From NCBI GenBank assembly GCA_949316235.1, contig OX438758.1, positions 8,155,731 to 8,219,730 on the forward strand: a stretch of DNA of 64,000 nt, read 5' to 3'. Position 1 is the stretch's first letter. Each line of letters opens with the position of its first letter. A model generated the notes under the pieces. That model saw only the letters and a program-made list of their open reading frames with translations. It searched no databases and was not told the origin of the DNA. This DNA is from Oegoconia quadripuncta. Lineage: Eukaryota > Arthropoda > Insecta > Lepidoptera > Autostichidae. The position numbers were made by a program, and so were the translations under genes. Positions 12,372 through 24,829 of the stretch are shown here, piece after piece.

Positions 12372-13118
12372 TTTTGTAGTAAGGATTATAGCGTCACGTC
12401 GTTTTATTGGAATCCTCATTGTTTAGACCCAAAGACTGTTTTAGCTATGATTTGCCGAAATAGTGCCTCCGAATTAAACAAGCCGCATAAGCAATACTTC
12501 TAAGCTAAGACAACGAAATTATTTAGATGTCTTTGTGAAAAGGCACAGGAGCGCAGACGACGGACATTTTGTCCGCCTTACTTTATTATCCCCCTGTGCG
12601 TTATTGCATAGAATTCCATACATTCCATCCTGCGGACAAGATTGTCCGATTTGGATCTTTTCAGCGAGGATGGAATGAATGGGGCTTTAGGGCAAATTCT
12701 CCCACTGTAGTGGGAGAGACTATGTTCTATGTTTATAGTAGGTAGACTGTAATAGGGCTGTTGATGTGTGTGTGTTCACTTTATTGCTTACATAATCAAT
12801 AGAATTAAATCTACCTGTGTTTGTATTACACTAATACTACTATATAGTCTTAAGCACATTTTTATTGTGTAAACGCCTAAAGCAGCTGTCAAGTATTGCA
12901 ATGTCCTCAAGTGACGGCAAAGCAAAACATTATTACAAGATCCTACGTACCATTGCCTCGGAACAAAGAACTTACTGAAATAACAAAAAGTCGTTTTATT
13001 TATCATGACTCTAAAAGTCGACAATATTCAATTCGTTCGTTCCTTAAAGTAAACCACAAGATAAACTCGATCAAGTCTACGATAAAAATAATGAGCTTTG
13101 TTAAAAATAATGTTTATA

Positions 13119-13487
13119 TTAGGTCTCTACCTATGAAATTGGCGTTTTGTATGAAGAATTTCATTAAGACTGTTTTCTCCATACAAAAATTTTTGAAATT
13201 TTTTTGGGAACGGCAATTCCAAATTTAGCTAAACTTTGTGTGTATATAACATTAAGTTAAATATAGGCAGTGTTAATTTTTACAAGTAACCGCTTTAAAA
13301 AAGTTTCTGCATATCTAAGGAATAATATGGGAAGCTCATGAAAAGAGCTGTGTTCAAGTTTTTTTTATTATGTGATTTAGCTCCGGCATTAAAAATATTT
13401 CATGTGAAACCTTGAAAATATATTCTAATCTCCAAATAAAAAACAAATTTGGAAATAGCTATAGAATCGTAGGAGTTGGTACATTAT
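13119..13487. mobile_element. MITE family M1, right end missing
   Basis: It starts with TTAGGTCTCTACCTATGAAA after TA and follows the M1 interior to about 13487, then stops before the right TIR. Confidence 0.65.
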
Positions 13488-13849
13488 AGGGCGGCATAAG
13501 GGCGCCCTTATACAGAATACTTGATTCATATAACGTACATCTACATGAAGTTGATTTGTTCGCACTCTCAGTTGGTAAGTTTAAAAGGGAAGCCTTCGGG
13601 ATGCTGTCGCAATCGTTAAACGCTGAATCACTTAAAACTAAAGCATTCGGACTTGTGAAAAAATAATGGTGGATATATAAGGTCCAGTAATTACAGGTCA
13701 GGTCAGGTCATAAGTAGTAGTAAGTATAAGTAGTAACTTAGTTATGGATTTCGCAATCTAGTTATGGATTTCGCAATCGCTAATTGCTATGTTTATCTAT
13801 AGAATATAATGTTATATAATACTAATAATATCCTTGGAGTATGACACGG

Positions 13850-14010
13850 CTTTGTCTGGTTCCACACTAAGCAACTGTAGGCTTATGTTGTGGATATTGG
13901 ATGGTTGATATACTGCATATACATTTTTCTTTTTTTTTTTTTTTTTTGATAAATAAATACTTATTATATATGAAATGTCAATGTCCTCAACTCCAACCAC
14001 TACCACCAAA
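13850..14010 (-). mobile_element. SINE family A, 3' fragment
   Basis: The tail part only (TTCCACACTAAGCAACTGTA, then a poly-T stretch). The tRNA head is missing. Confidence 0.5.
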
Positions 14011-14525
14011 AGGGTCGCTTAACAGTTTGATATATATTAATATTGATATATATTAATATTAGTAATAATAATATAAGTGTCTACTCTACACTGTCTGTAA
14101 TGGTTGTATTATTTTATTATTGAATTTGTGTAATTGTAGGGTATTGCTACATTGCCATCATCTGTCATTTATACTCATCCGCACTCAATCTTCTTGTCGT
14201 CCATAGAGCAAACAAATCAAAACAAGTGCAGGTTTTAAAATGGATAAGCGGGATTTTGTAGTGAATTGTTACTAATGTATTAAAATACCTAAATAATAAT
14301 ATTGATGTGCACAGGTAGCTACTTGTTACGTACAATACCTACCACTTTCACGATTTTTTCTGTTTTCTGGGTGCCACTAGGTAATTGTAAGACACGATAG
14401 TAATTAGTGGATAACGTTGCTGGTTGTATAATTGATGACTCGAACCCATTGTAATACTTAATTTAGTGAAACACATTGTACAGCTGTTTGTTGTCCCAAA
14501 TAAAATAAAATAAATAAAATAAAAA

Positions 14526-14584
14526 AAAATTATGATTAACGAAGAAAAAAATCTCCAATTTCATAGGTAAAGACCTAATATTAG
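14526..14584. mobile_element. MITE family M1, right end only
   Basis: Matches the last 55-60 bp of M1 (GATTAACGAAGAAAAAAATC through AAAGACCTAATA). The rest is absent. Confidence 0.55.
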
Positions 14585-14786
14585 CCCAACTGTGTGCCAT
14601 CCAATATTGTAAACCTTATAGCTTATCTTTTATATTTCCAATGGTTAGATCGTAGCGAAATGTGTGCGAATTTTTTTTAAACTACATGTGTGTATTTTCT
14701 GCCACCAATGGTACAACTATCATACACACACACTGTTGAATATATTACACTGGCCACAGCTCGCCGTGACGGGCGGCACGATTAGG

Positions 14787-14861
14787 AATTTAATAATCAC
14801 TGCGCGCTGCCTTGATCGGTCGCTCGGCTCGTCATCACGACAGCGCAGTGATTATTGAATT
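14787..14861. repeat. Inverted repeat in a GC-rich island
   Basis: ATAATCACTGCGC at the left (within 14787-14809) mirrors GCGCAGTGATTAT at the right (within 14841-14861), with a 30-nt GC-rich centre. The surrounding 250 bp are GC-richer than the flanks and end with an ATG (14982) followed by GAAAAG|GTATTA. This could be a promoter and first exon on the plus strand, but nothing supports a protein. Confidence 0.35.
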
Positions 14862-15502
14862 CGCTTACCCCAACGCCCGTTGTGGCGCGTTTTTCATCGC
14901 ATTCTATTTCTTCAGCTACGTGTATACAAAATTTTAATTGTCTACATCGTCTCAGCCGATCTCAAGACCGCAAACGTAGAGCTATGGAAAAGGTATTACC
15001 TACATACCTATCTGAGTGCACTTTTTCTTCATGTTAGCACATACTTTTAATAACTTACTGTATGTACGGAACACGGAAAACGCCTAACAGTTTTTTACCT
15101 CCTAATACACACACGATATGTGATTGTAATAAAGTGCCGTAAGTAATAGAATAAATATTTATTAAAATAATAATCCAGATGTGTAGTGACAATAGGTTTT
15201 TGTAATTTAAATATTTTTTTTTGTTATTCCCGTTTGGTAGCACTTGTGTATTCTATTCTGTAAGCCTCCAGACCCAATTCGCATTTTAATGAACATACAA
15301 TTAACGCACATTTACCTTCACCTAATTAGTTAAGACAATATTTATGATGTGTCATGTTATATGTGTTTTGTTACTGATAAATATCAATATTGTTCCATAC
15401 ATTTATACATGTAGGTACCTATGTAATACATATGTACCCCAACCACTATGATAGTGAGTATCCACTAAGATAGGTAGTGACTTTTGTTGTTACTTCTAAG
15501 TA

Positions 15503-16021
15503 TTAGGTCCTTACCTATGAAATTGGCGTTTTGTATGAAGAATTTCATTGAGACTGTTTACTCCATTCAAAAATTTTGGTTTTTTTTTGGGAACGGCAAA
15601 TCCAAATTTAGCTAAACTTTGTGTGTATTATCGGATAATATTAAGTTAAGTATAGGCAGCGTTAATTTTTAAAATTAACCGCTTTATAACTGTTTCTGCG
15701 AATCTAAGAAATGATTATGGGAAGCACATGAAAAGAGCTCTGTTCAATTTTTTTTATTATGTGATTTAGCCCAGAAATTAAAAAATATTTAAGAAAGAAA
15801 GAAAGAAAGAAAGAAAAACATTTATTCAGCTTACAATGGGCATGTACATGAAAATTTTTTGAGAAATTAAAACTAAAACATTATTTCATGTGAAACCTTG
15901 AAATAATATTCCATTTTCCAAATAAAAAACAAATTTGGATATAGCTTTGAAAATCGCAGGAGATGGTACATATTATGATTAACGAAGAAAAAAAACTCCA
16001 ATTTCTTAGGTAAAGACCCAA
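15503..16021. mobile_element. TA-flanked MITE (family M1), full copy with nested insertion
   Basis: Termini TTAGGTCCTTACCTATGAAA and, inverted, TTGGGTCTTTACCTAAGAAA form TIRs of about 30 bp with TA on both sides (15501-15502, 16022-16023), as in Tc1/mariner MITEs. Compared with the copy at 20154, it contains an extra stretch of about 90 bp (15795-15884) made of an (AAGA)n run and an ACATTTATTC tail, a short retroposon end inserted later. Other copies are at 13119, 14526 (right end only) and 20154. Confidence 0.8.
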
Positions 16022-16629
16022 TATATCTACTATGCCGACGAGTATTAAACAGGACATAGTTGAGGCCACAGAGCAAATACATTCGACTCTGCTCACTAGA
16101 CTACTTGTAAGTACTATTATGTATTCTTTTAGCTATTATATTAGCGGTGCAAGCAGCCACTTTATCACACTTAACAACAAATAATTCCAACACCCCATCG
16201 AAATGGACATCAAAAGGGAGGCTTCGACGAACGAAATTCGAAAACAGGTATCAAGGTTTAAAAAAAATGTTTAAATAAATAAATCTATAAATAGATAAGC
16301 ATTTATTTGCATCTATGGATACACACATAACACATTTAACATATTAAAAAAGATCCAACTACAATAATAAAACACAAGTACCTACAGAAACATCAAATAT
16401 TATGTGTGTGCTGCAGTATAGAAAAAGGCTACAGCTCAGCGTGTGGATTTGCCCAAGTGCAATGCACTGGTATTCTGCTGGAACCTGAGGGTTGGTCACA
16501 AATTTTTTTAATTTTATTTTTTGGATGGAATGGTCAATGGAATTTTAAATAAAAATAAATATCTGTAAAAATCAAACAAATTACCCCATTAACCATTATC
16601 AATCACGAATTGATCGATGCGCCCAATAT

Positions 16630-17140
16630 TAGGTACAGTCGGCAGCACAATTAAAGTAGCAGGTTTAACTTTGATGCTATTTTCTGGAGGATCTTGGTTG
16701 GATTTTGTTATATTTTCTTTAGATCTTGATCGGTGTATATCATTTGATAGATAAATTTAAGTTAATCTTAAGTAACTTACATACATAACGTCATTCAGAT
16801 CAGATTGTTAAATCAAATATAATAAAGCAATTACTAAACATTCATACATAACGCCTCGACATCTAGCTCAAATGCGGTGGTCAGAGATATTCCAAAGAAT
16901 AGTGTTTGGGTGTTACAAAAATTTAAAGTTTAATGATTGAAACAACATCCACGGTTCACCTTATGTAATATACAGAAATGCACATGGGGATGCAGGGAAA
17001 TGTGCAAAACTATAGATGTTTTTAATGGAAAGTCCCTTAGTCGGGAAGAGACGGGTTGGTTCTTCTCTCTTTAGACTTCCTCCTCCATATATTTATAAAT
17101 AAAGGCCTGCTACCTTAATTATGTTGCCGACTGTACCTGT
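16630..17140. mobile_element. TIR element containing a nested repeat D
   Basis: The ends are inverted copies (AGGTACAGTCGGCAGCACAA on the left, AGGTACAGTCGGCAACATAA read inward from the right) extending over some 33 bp to GTAGCAGG. The interior holds a minus-strand repeat D (16845-17065). No transposase; no clear target duplication. A left end of the same type (AGGTACAGTCAAAGGCAGAA) recurs near 32213. Confidence 0.6.
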
Positions 17141-17684
17141 TATCTACAAGGAAACACATAGAGGCCTCCGACTCCGGCCTAAACCAATCGAGTTACTTCG
17201 TCTTATCTTTGATTTTAACAAGCGTAATCGGTTTTTCATATATTTTTTAAAGTTTTATATAAGTACGTATATAAGAAAGTTCAAATGCCACTTGTGTGGT
17301 ATCATCGCGTTTCCATCAGTAGGTTGTTTTCACGGAAAACGCTGACAAATTGAGGGAGTTAGGGAGAATCGAAAACTCGCGTTAACGCTATCGCGACATC
17401 AACCTTAGCGTCTCTCTCAACGGACTCCAATATATACAAGATGGAAAACAGAAGCGGTCGATGGAAGAAAGAGGATATTAATTTTTATTTAAAAGATAAA
17501 GATATTTATAAAGTCTCTTGAACGAGCAATTACTAATAGACTCTATATTTTACTGCAACAATTTAAGACATAATATTTGACAGATATACTATTTAAGGGA
17601 TAGCTCTCAACATTTAAGGAGCTCGGCCACCATCGATCGCTTTTTTACCCGACTGCAACAGGAAAGAGTTTATGTAAATATATT

Positions 17685-17866
17685 TGACGACCTGTTTGGT
17701 GTAGTGGTTAGCAACTCTGACCACTATACCAAAAGGTTGCGGGTTCGAATCCCGCAAGGGGCATTTCTTTGTGTGAAATGTATTTATGTAGTATATCAAC
17801 CATCTGGTATCCACAACACAAGCCTATAGTTGCTTACTGTGATACTAGATGGCGCTGTGTGTATGT
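17685..17866 (+). mobile_element. SINE family A
   Basis: A box at 17698-17712 (GGTGTAGTGGTTAG), B box GGTTCGAATCC at about 17742, body ending TAGATGGCGCTGTGTGTATG. Shorter body than the other copies. Confidence 0.75.
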
Positions 17867-17892
17867 CTAAGGATATTAATTTATTTATTATA

Positions 17893-18040
17893 TATGTATG
17901 TAAATTTCTATAATGTTACCTTCTGTGGCCTAAACAGCTTGACTGGTCTAAGTGCAAGGTGTCATAGAATCGTCTGAGTCCGTAGAATGTCATAGGATAC
18001 ATTTTATGATAAAAAAAATCCATCATGGCGCCGGCAAAAT
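17893..18040 (-). repeat. Interspersed repeat E
   Basis: Contains GGCCTAAACAGCTTGACTGG and ATAGGATACATTTTATGATA. Copies at 23380, 38240 and 54294; ends with (TATG)n-like sequence. Class unknown. Confidence 0.5.
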
Positions 18041-19577
18041 ACAAAATATGCTGTCTGGTTTTTAAATAGGTACTCAAGTTGTTACTTAACCTAACTAACA
18101 TAACACACACGCCAATTTTTCTTATTCAAATTAGTTCACGACATAGCTACTGGAAAAGTGATACATAATGTGATTATGAGCGGACGCGAACTACTTTACT
18201 CTGTGGCGAAGACGTAGATTGTTCACGCTGTCATTTGATTTATTGGCCTCGCTTATCCAATTTAAACTGTCTGAGCTCTCTTGGATAAGTCTGGATTTTA
18301 TTTTAGAATCTAGGTCCCACCATTTCACACCACTTATTGTGGGACTGATAACAATAATTATGTATATTGGACTCGAATTGTGATCGAAGTCGAAAACCCA
18401 CTAGATAAACATAGTGTTTCCGTTTTGAAACGCACATGCACAGAAAAAACGGACTAAATATGCATATAATTTTTAAATACTTACATTACATACTTTGCTC
18501 TTAACTACTGAAACGAATAAATATATTAATAATATAAAAAAAAACCTACTTTACTGCTCAGTTATTCTGTACACGGGCAATCCTCGAAACTGAATCCACG
18601 ATGAGATCCCAAATCACAGCTTAAATCAATTGCTAGAAATATGAACGCGGATTCAGAAATATTTAATGCGACTTGCCTCCTTTTTAAACTGAGGAAATTA
18701 CTAAAAATTTTACATTGGACTATTCAATTCCATTTTCCCTTATTTTCTCAATTTACACATAAAAATAAGTCGGAATTTAGATTGTAAGGGAAAAAACCTA
18801 CTCCGATCTTCTGGACAAAAACCTCACCGGCATACAATTTATATCGCTTTTTCATGGCAGGAATTACCCCTCAGATTACAAAAACAAGGCAGATAAGACG
18901 AAATAGGGGCGAAGCCGGATTATTCGTCTTAGCTATGGTCCATCAAATAGCTCTGATTTCCTTTAAAACGATTACAGGAATTGTAGCATTTTTTCTGTGT
19001 TACAAGCGAAATACCTGTGCACTCAAGTGCTATGACCGACTTACAGGCTACTGCCCCGTTGTGGCATTGTACTCCAGTAAAAATACGCAATTTTTGTGGC
19101 GTATCTAACTTCCTAAGTATAATTTTAAAGTACCTGATTTTTTTTAAAGGTTAGGGTACCCATCAGTAATCAAATAAAAATGTTTTCTAACAATTTTGCA
19201 ACTGGCTTTAGGTTATACTGGCTGGCTATAGGTATTTGCGGCGCTAGTAAATTAATCAATGGCTACTTTATATTTTCTAAAAACAGTTTATTGAATTGTG
19301 ATATATCCCTGGGTGAAATTTTTCATGAATATAAAGAAGTTATTGATCTATTTTTTTGAAAATAGTTTCAGGAGTTCTAAATATATTCTTCGACGCAATG
19401 AAATTCGCTGTGGTAATTTTAATCATATAGTCCATATTTTATAGCTAAATATGTATATTATATCTAAAGCAAGCTACCAATTTGTTTAAATTTTTATTCT
19501 ATCACCGACAGCTACTCTATTCATGTGCAAAAAATCACGGTGTTTAAAATTATAGGAAGTTAAAAGTGTATCCCTAC
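18041..19577. other. No gene seen
   Basis: AT-rich DNA. The 84-codon plus-strand ORF at 18854-19108 has no recognisable domain and no coding bias that I can see. Confidence 0.4.
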
Positions 19578-19727
19578 TGGACTATTGTACGACACCCACT
19601 CAAAGATGCACTCACACTATATTATATACTGGACTATTGTACGACACCCACTCAAAGATGCACTCACACTATATTATATACTGGACTATTGTACGACACC
19701 CACTCAAAGATGCACTCACACTATATT
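19578..19727. repeat. 52-bp tandem repeat, about 2.9 copies
   Basis: GGACTATTGTACGACACCCA starts at 19578, 19630 and 19682; the copies are identical over the shared length. No coding function is apparent. Confidence 0.85.
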
Positions 19728-20153
19728 TCCTTGGGTTGACGTGACGCTATTTCTTCCTGTGGGAACACCCACAGGACCAAGAAACCAAGTACACACTATT
19801 ATAACTATAATGGTGTGAACTAATCTTTGCGTAGACGTAATTTTTTACTTCCAGGTACTGAAGTACACCCTACGTTTTTAAAAACACATATAGGTACGAG
19901 TAGAAATAACTATAAATTTAAAAATTAAACAAATGATATATTCGTCGAGATTGACCAAACCAACTGTGTTAAAATCTAAATATCTTCGAAACGGCTTAAC
20001 TGATTTCCATCAAACATGGCCAATAACCTCTCCCCTCATTTAGTCCTTAATAGAAACGCACTCAAATCAGCCCCCACGCGCTATTTTTCGTCGGGAGTTG
20101 ATTAAAATACAAATCAGTGAAATTGAAAATAGAACAACTCGTTTTGTCTAATA

Positions 20154-20543
20154 TTAGGTCCTTACCTATGAAATTGGCGTTTCGTATGAAGAATTTCATT
20201 AAGACTGTTTTCTCCATACAAACATTTTTGATTTTTTTTTTGGGGAACGGGAAATCCAAATTTAGCTAAACTTTGTGTGTATTATCGGATAACCAGCGTT
20301 AATTTTTAAAAGTAACCGCTTTATAAACGTTTCAGCGAATCTAAGAAAGAAGCACAATGAAAATATTCAATTTTTTTTTATTATGATATTTAGCCCAGAA
20401 ATTAAAAAATATTTCATGTGAAACCTTGAAATAATGTTCCATTTTCTAAATAAAAAACAAATTTGGATATAGCTTTGAAAATCGCAGGAATTACATTTGA
20501 TTAACGAAGAAAAATAACTCCAATTTCATAGATAAAGACCCAA
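20154..20543. mobile_element. TA-flanked MITE (family M1), intact 390-bp copy
   Basis: Same TIRs and interior as the copy at 15503, with TA at 20152-20153 and 20544-20545. This copy lacks the 90-bp nested insertion and shows the uninterrupted state. Confidence 0.8.
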
Positions 20544-21634
20544 TATTAACGGGTATTGTACGAGAAAAACCTTATGTTGGTATAGTTTATACTCTACGAA
20601 CATAGTTGTTTAATAGATAGATAAAACATTTATTCACTGTTCAATACGTACAACCAATACAAAAGAAAACAAACAATAAACACTTAAGTAAATAAAATAA
20701 CATACAGAATGAATAATAACATATTATTAACTTAGTAAATCAAACAATCTGAACTGTTTAAATTCCCTGATAGATTGAAAAAGAAAGAATTAAGACAGAT
20801 TAATAATGAGTTGAGTTGTCGCATTGAAATCCTTGGTCGCTCTTGGTCTGAGGCAACAAACCATATAACGACGTCCGACCTTTCACTGTGTTCATTGGTT
20901 ATTTTCACGTTTATACATGTATGTGTGTCGCTAAATGGGTCAAATAAACGATTCTTATTCTTAATTTACTGGTAGTACACCAAGCACGACTTTCTTAACC
21001 ATGAGGTGGACAAACCATGCACTGAAAGGGGCTGCAGAATTATTCATGTCTCTAAAACATCATGCAATTTCATCATCAACATGATAACATTATCGTTCTT
21101 TGGCTGTATTTTAGTTTTTGCAATGTTTTTTATTTAATTCTTTTTTACACGCGAAGTGAAAGGTAGTTTTTACTGGAGTCTTAACAGACATAGTTCGAGT
21201 GTAACTGATTTTTATTCTGCCCCTGAAACCTCACTGCTATTCAATTTTCAAACCATACATCTTAATCTTGAGGATGACGATTCTACTTATCCTAGACTAT
21301 CATCATCATCATTCTCAACCTACATCCCCTGCTAGGTATAAGCATTTGGGGTGACTCGTATCGTAGATTTTTAACTAAGTTCGAATCCACTCGTAAGGAA
21401 TTTGCAATGCGGGAGTAGAAAAACTTGTTTACGTAACATTCTTTCGTAGGTACATAAACAAAGACATTAAAGGCTATTTGGTGTTTTAGTTTTTTTTTTC
21501 AAGGAAGTTGAATCTACTTTTATAAAACCCCACCGAAGGACATAGGGAAAAGGCAGAGCTGTGTCACAAGGCCAACAAACTGAGAGGTTACTAAATAGAT
21601 TCGTCTTGATTTTGTAGCTGTTGTACTTACTCAG

Positions 21635-21915
21635 AGTGTCGGTGGCTCAGTGGTTAAGAAGCGGTCTCTCAATCTGGGACGCCCGGGTTCGATTCCCCAA
21701 TGAGTTTTTAAATTTAATATTATTACTTATGTGCATTTATCCGACTGCTCTTAAAAGGTGAAGGAAAACATCGTGAGGAAACCTGCATGCCTGAGAAATA
21801 AAAATTCAAAAGTCCCCAACACGCATTGGTCCAGCGTGGACTGTGGCCCATACTCCCTCATTATACGAGTGAAGGCCTATATCTCTGCAGTGGGATGTTT
21901 ACGGGCTGATGATGA
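21635..21915 (+). mobile_element. SINE family C (tRNA-derived)
   Basis: A box in TCGGTGGCTCAGTGGTTAAG, B box CGGGTTCGATTCCCC, body with GTGAAGGAAAACATCGTGAG and TGTGGCCCATACTCCCTCAT, ending GGGCTGATGATGA. Second copy at 58845. Confidence 0.75.
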
Positions 21916-22439
21916 CGATGTACTTACTCGTGGCGGAGTCTCATTCACTGTTCGTTTTCGATTAGACGTTTGGTACGGTTTGTCTTCGAATGGGTGACCA
22001 TGATATTTTCTAGTATTTCCGTGGTTCGGAGGGCACGTAAAAAGTCAGTCCGGGTTGTTTTCAATTAAGGCCTAAAGGAGCGGCTTGAAAATGCTGACTG
22101 TCAGGTAGCCTAGCCGTGGTTCCCCGTAAAATTTGTGCGTTGGATCGCTAATAATTTGTTGTTTAGCGATCGCTAAATTAGTACCATAGAACCCCCTAGA
22201 AGTAAGGATACCATAATTGACTTCTAGGGCTTACGTAGTATCCAATTTAGCGAACGAACGCAAGCGAGTTAAGCGGCAAATTACGAGGCACGGCCGCTGA
22301 TACATTGTCAACAGTCACTGGGCCACCATGGTGGATTATAGCATCATAATGAGAAGAGACTGTGCCCCAACAGTGGAGACATGGCTGGTGATGTACGTAC
22401 GTACTCTTTAATTTTACAAGTATATTATCTATATAGGTC

Positions 22440-23131
22440 TTTAACAAAAGGAATTTGGTATAAGACGATCCAACCGTGCCTTCCACATCGCCCATGGTGC
22501 GGTATCAGTGATATGGGTAGATATGACATTGTTCTGGCACTCAGGCCACGTTCTGGATATTTGCCTTTGAATCACTTCGGATTTTTTATGGGAAAAATAG
22601 ATCAGCAAATTGTGATGAATGTGACGTGGTAGAAGATGCCTATCACATCATTGAGGAGTGTGTGCGGAATAAGGCTCAGAGACAAAACCTTATAAAATAA
22701 AATATCAGATTATTTAGATGATATATAAACATTCATGGACATGAACAGCCCGTTCGCGTAACCAGGCTATTTCACAATTCATAATGAAATATTATAATAT
22801 AAAATAATAATTAATAATTTTGTAACATAAAAACCTCTTTCTTTCTGAAAGAGCAACCTCACGAGTTTCTAGCTTGTTCTTCTCAGGGGAAAATTGCCTT
22901 TTGAACAAGCAGTAGCTTAAAAAATGTAAAATCTGACTATTTTAAGTGTACCCTGTGAACCTAAAAAATAAAGCATTTTTTGATTTTGATTTTAGAATAA
23001 TATTAGACATTGATTTGGAGAATGTTGGAGTCATTAATTGCATTTTGGCATCGCCAATGTTGGATGCGGCCGAAATGCTGCGGGAACTTGCCAGGGCGAG
23101 CCTCAGGCGCCGCATAAGGATGTCACATTAA
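22440..23131 (+). pseudogene. LINE ORF2 C-terminal relic with a nested retroposon
   Basis: The start reads IQPCLPHRPWCG. After a frameshift comes ANCDECDVVEDAYHIIEECV, the Cys-His cluster (CxxC...H...C) that ends many R1/Jockey-type ORF2 proteins. The protein breaks at NKAQRQNL (about 22691) and resumes after 22993 as RIILDIDLENVGV, ending ARASLRRRIRMSH and a stop. The gap is filled by the roughly 300-bp element. Confidence 0.7.
22692..22993 (+). mobile_element. Unnamed ~300-bp retroposon, copy 2
   Basis: Same element as at 5711, here splitting the C-terminal ORF of a LINE. It contains CAGCCCGTTCGCGTAACCAG, a loose B-box-like stretch, and ends GATTTTGATTTT. Confidence 0.6.
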
Positions 23132-23379
23132 ACTGTCACTCTCCTGCAGCGGCATTGTCTGGGGACCTCTTTGCCATTACTTAAGTTATACAATCTACCA
23201 TAGTGATTAATATTCATGAGGGTGATATTTTCAAATTGAAAAAACGTTCCATAAAAATAAAAAGTATTGAAAGTCGAATTCTGGCGTTTTGTAAATTGAT
23301 ATCTTTAGACTAGATGAAAAAGTTAGACGTTTTAGCTGACTACTCCAGGATGCAGAGTATGTTTTGTGGGTGTATGTAT

Positions 23380-23515
23380 GCATGTAGATTTCTATATTAC
23401 ATCTGGTAGCCTAAACGGCTTGATTTTGAAGCGCAATGTATTGTTATATTCGTCTTGACCCCAGAGTGTCATACATAGGATATACTTTATGGTAAAACCA
23501 AGACTTTATAGCAAA
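23380..23515 (-). repeat. Interspersed repeat E
   Basis: GTAGCCTAAACGGCTTGATT and ATAGGATATACTTTATGGTA match the other E copies. Confidence 0.5.
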
Positions 23516-24829
23516 ATACAAAGGAACATCGAGGACGCCAGGTGGAGCCCAAAGGACCATTGATTTCGGAGTCGAGATGCCCCTCGGCGCCCCAAGCCGA
23601 TGTCATTAGGGACAACTGGGGTCCCAATAACTGACAGTATATATAATAATCTTTAATTTTGCATTTTTGTCTACCTCGTCTAGCGGGCTCAATTTTTTAC
23701 ACTTTTTCATTTTGTTATAAATGTCATGTATGTACTTATATCGTTTTTTTTTTATATATGTCAATTATGTGTTGATATTTATATACACACCTAGTATATT
23801 TAAATAACACCTACAAAATTATGAAATTAAATCTTTCACAAAATTTTTGGGTAACTCTAAATCAAGGGGCTCTTTTTTCTATTCGCATCTATGTACTATC
23901 ATAAAGGATATCGTTTACATGGATTGCTTTACGAAACATTAAGCTATGTAATGCTCATTTTTGTGAGAGTTGCGTCATGTTTCCATCTCCTACTAGCTAA
24001 AAAGTATTCGCACAATGGTACTACACCTTATTTTTATAACGAAATTAGAAGGAAAATTATCAGAATCAGAATCAATTTATCATAAGCAAGCAGGCTATCT
24101 CCTTGTTTAGGAGCAACAGTCGACCAACTTAAGACAAGTAGTAGGTAAGTACAAGTTTATGAAAATAATGTTTATAATAGGTGTATAATATTGTATAAAA
24201 ATCTGCCTTCTGTAAGGCTAAGGAATATTGAAATTATCAGAATGCTATGTGAAGTGCCACAAATCATATTTTGCACATCTGCATGCAGATTGAGTACGTG
24301 ATTTAAAAATTTCTTGTAAGACCTTATAAACTGTATTCTGGCAAATAAATAATTTCTAAAATTACTTAAATCAACTGCAAAAATATAAAATATTTCAATA
24401 TGTAGTATATTTTGACACAACGCATCGCGTCGTGTGTTCCGCCACGTAGGTCGGTCGGTCTCAATACCTTCGGTCGGTTCTTTTTGTAAGTTTGTTAAAA
24501 AAATTATTAAAACGCCTGTGATTCTAGTGTGCGTTGCATTTGGATTTCATGGCGGGGTATACCTAAGTTGTGTGTGGATCTGCTTATGTCCACAATTCAG
24601 TGTTACGTGGCGAACAGTTCGGCTCTCTTATACAAGACCCTAATTTATTATTTGTGTATTAATTGTGTTGGTCCGAAGTAATCAAAATAACACTTTTATC
24701 CGTTTTCAATGAATCGGGATTAATAAATTAGCTATATAACCCTTGAGTCCCGTAAGAAGACAGGGATTGCTAGGCAAAATTCCACACGGACATAGTCGGC
24801 AATTGTGGTAACATAGTCGTGTAACTTAC
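23516..24829. other. Proximal part of GPCR intron 1, no gene seen
   Basis: AT-rich, with short microsatellite-like stretches. 24420-24660 is more GC-rich (GGTCGGTCGGTCTC) but carries no recognisable gene. Confidence 0.4.

Noticed and set aside
17690..17762. tRNA gene (A and B boxes present)
   Set aside because: The acceptor stem does not pair, and the unit is followed by a shared non-tRNA body found in several copies; it is a SINE head.
18854..19108. 84-codon plus-strand ORF as a membrane protein
   Set aside because: One hydrophobic stretch only, no splice or homology support; kept as unassigned DNA.
24732..24829. GPCR protein extending to 132 residues
   Set aside because: A consensus donor at 24829 precedes this part and the residues no longer match the receptor family; it is intron.
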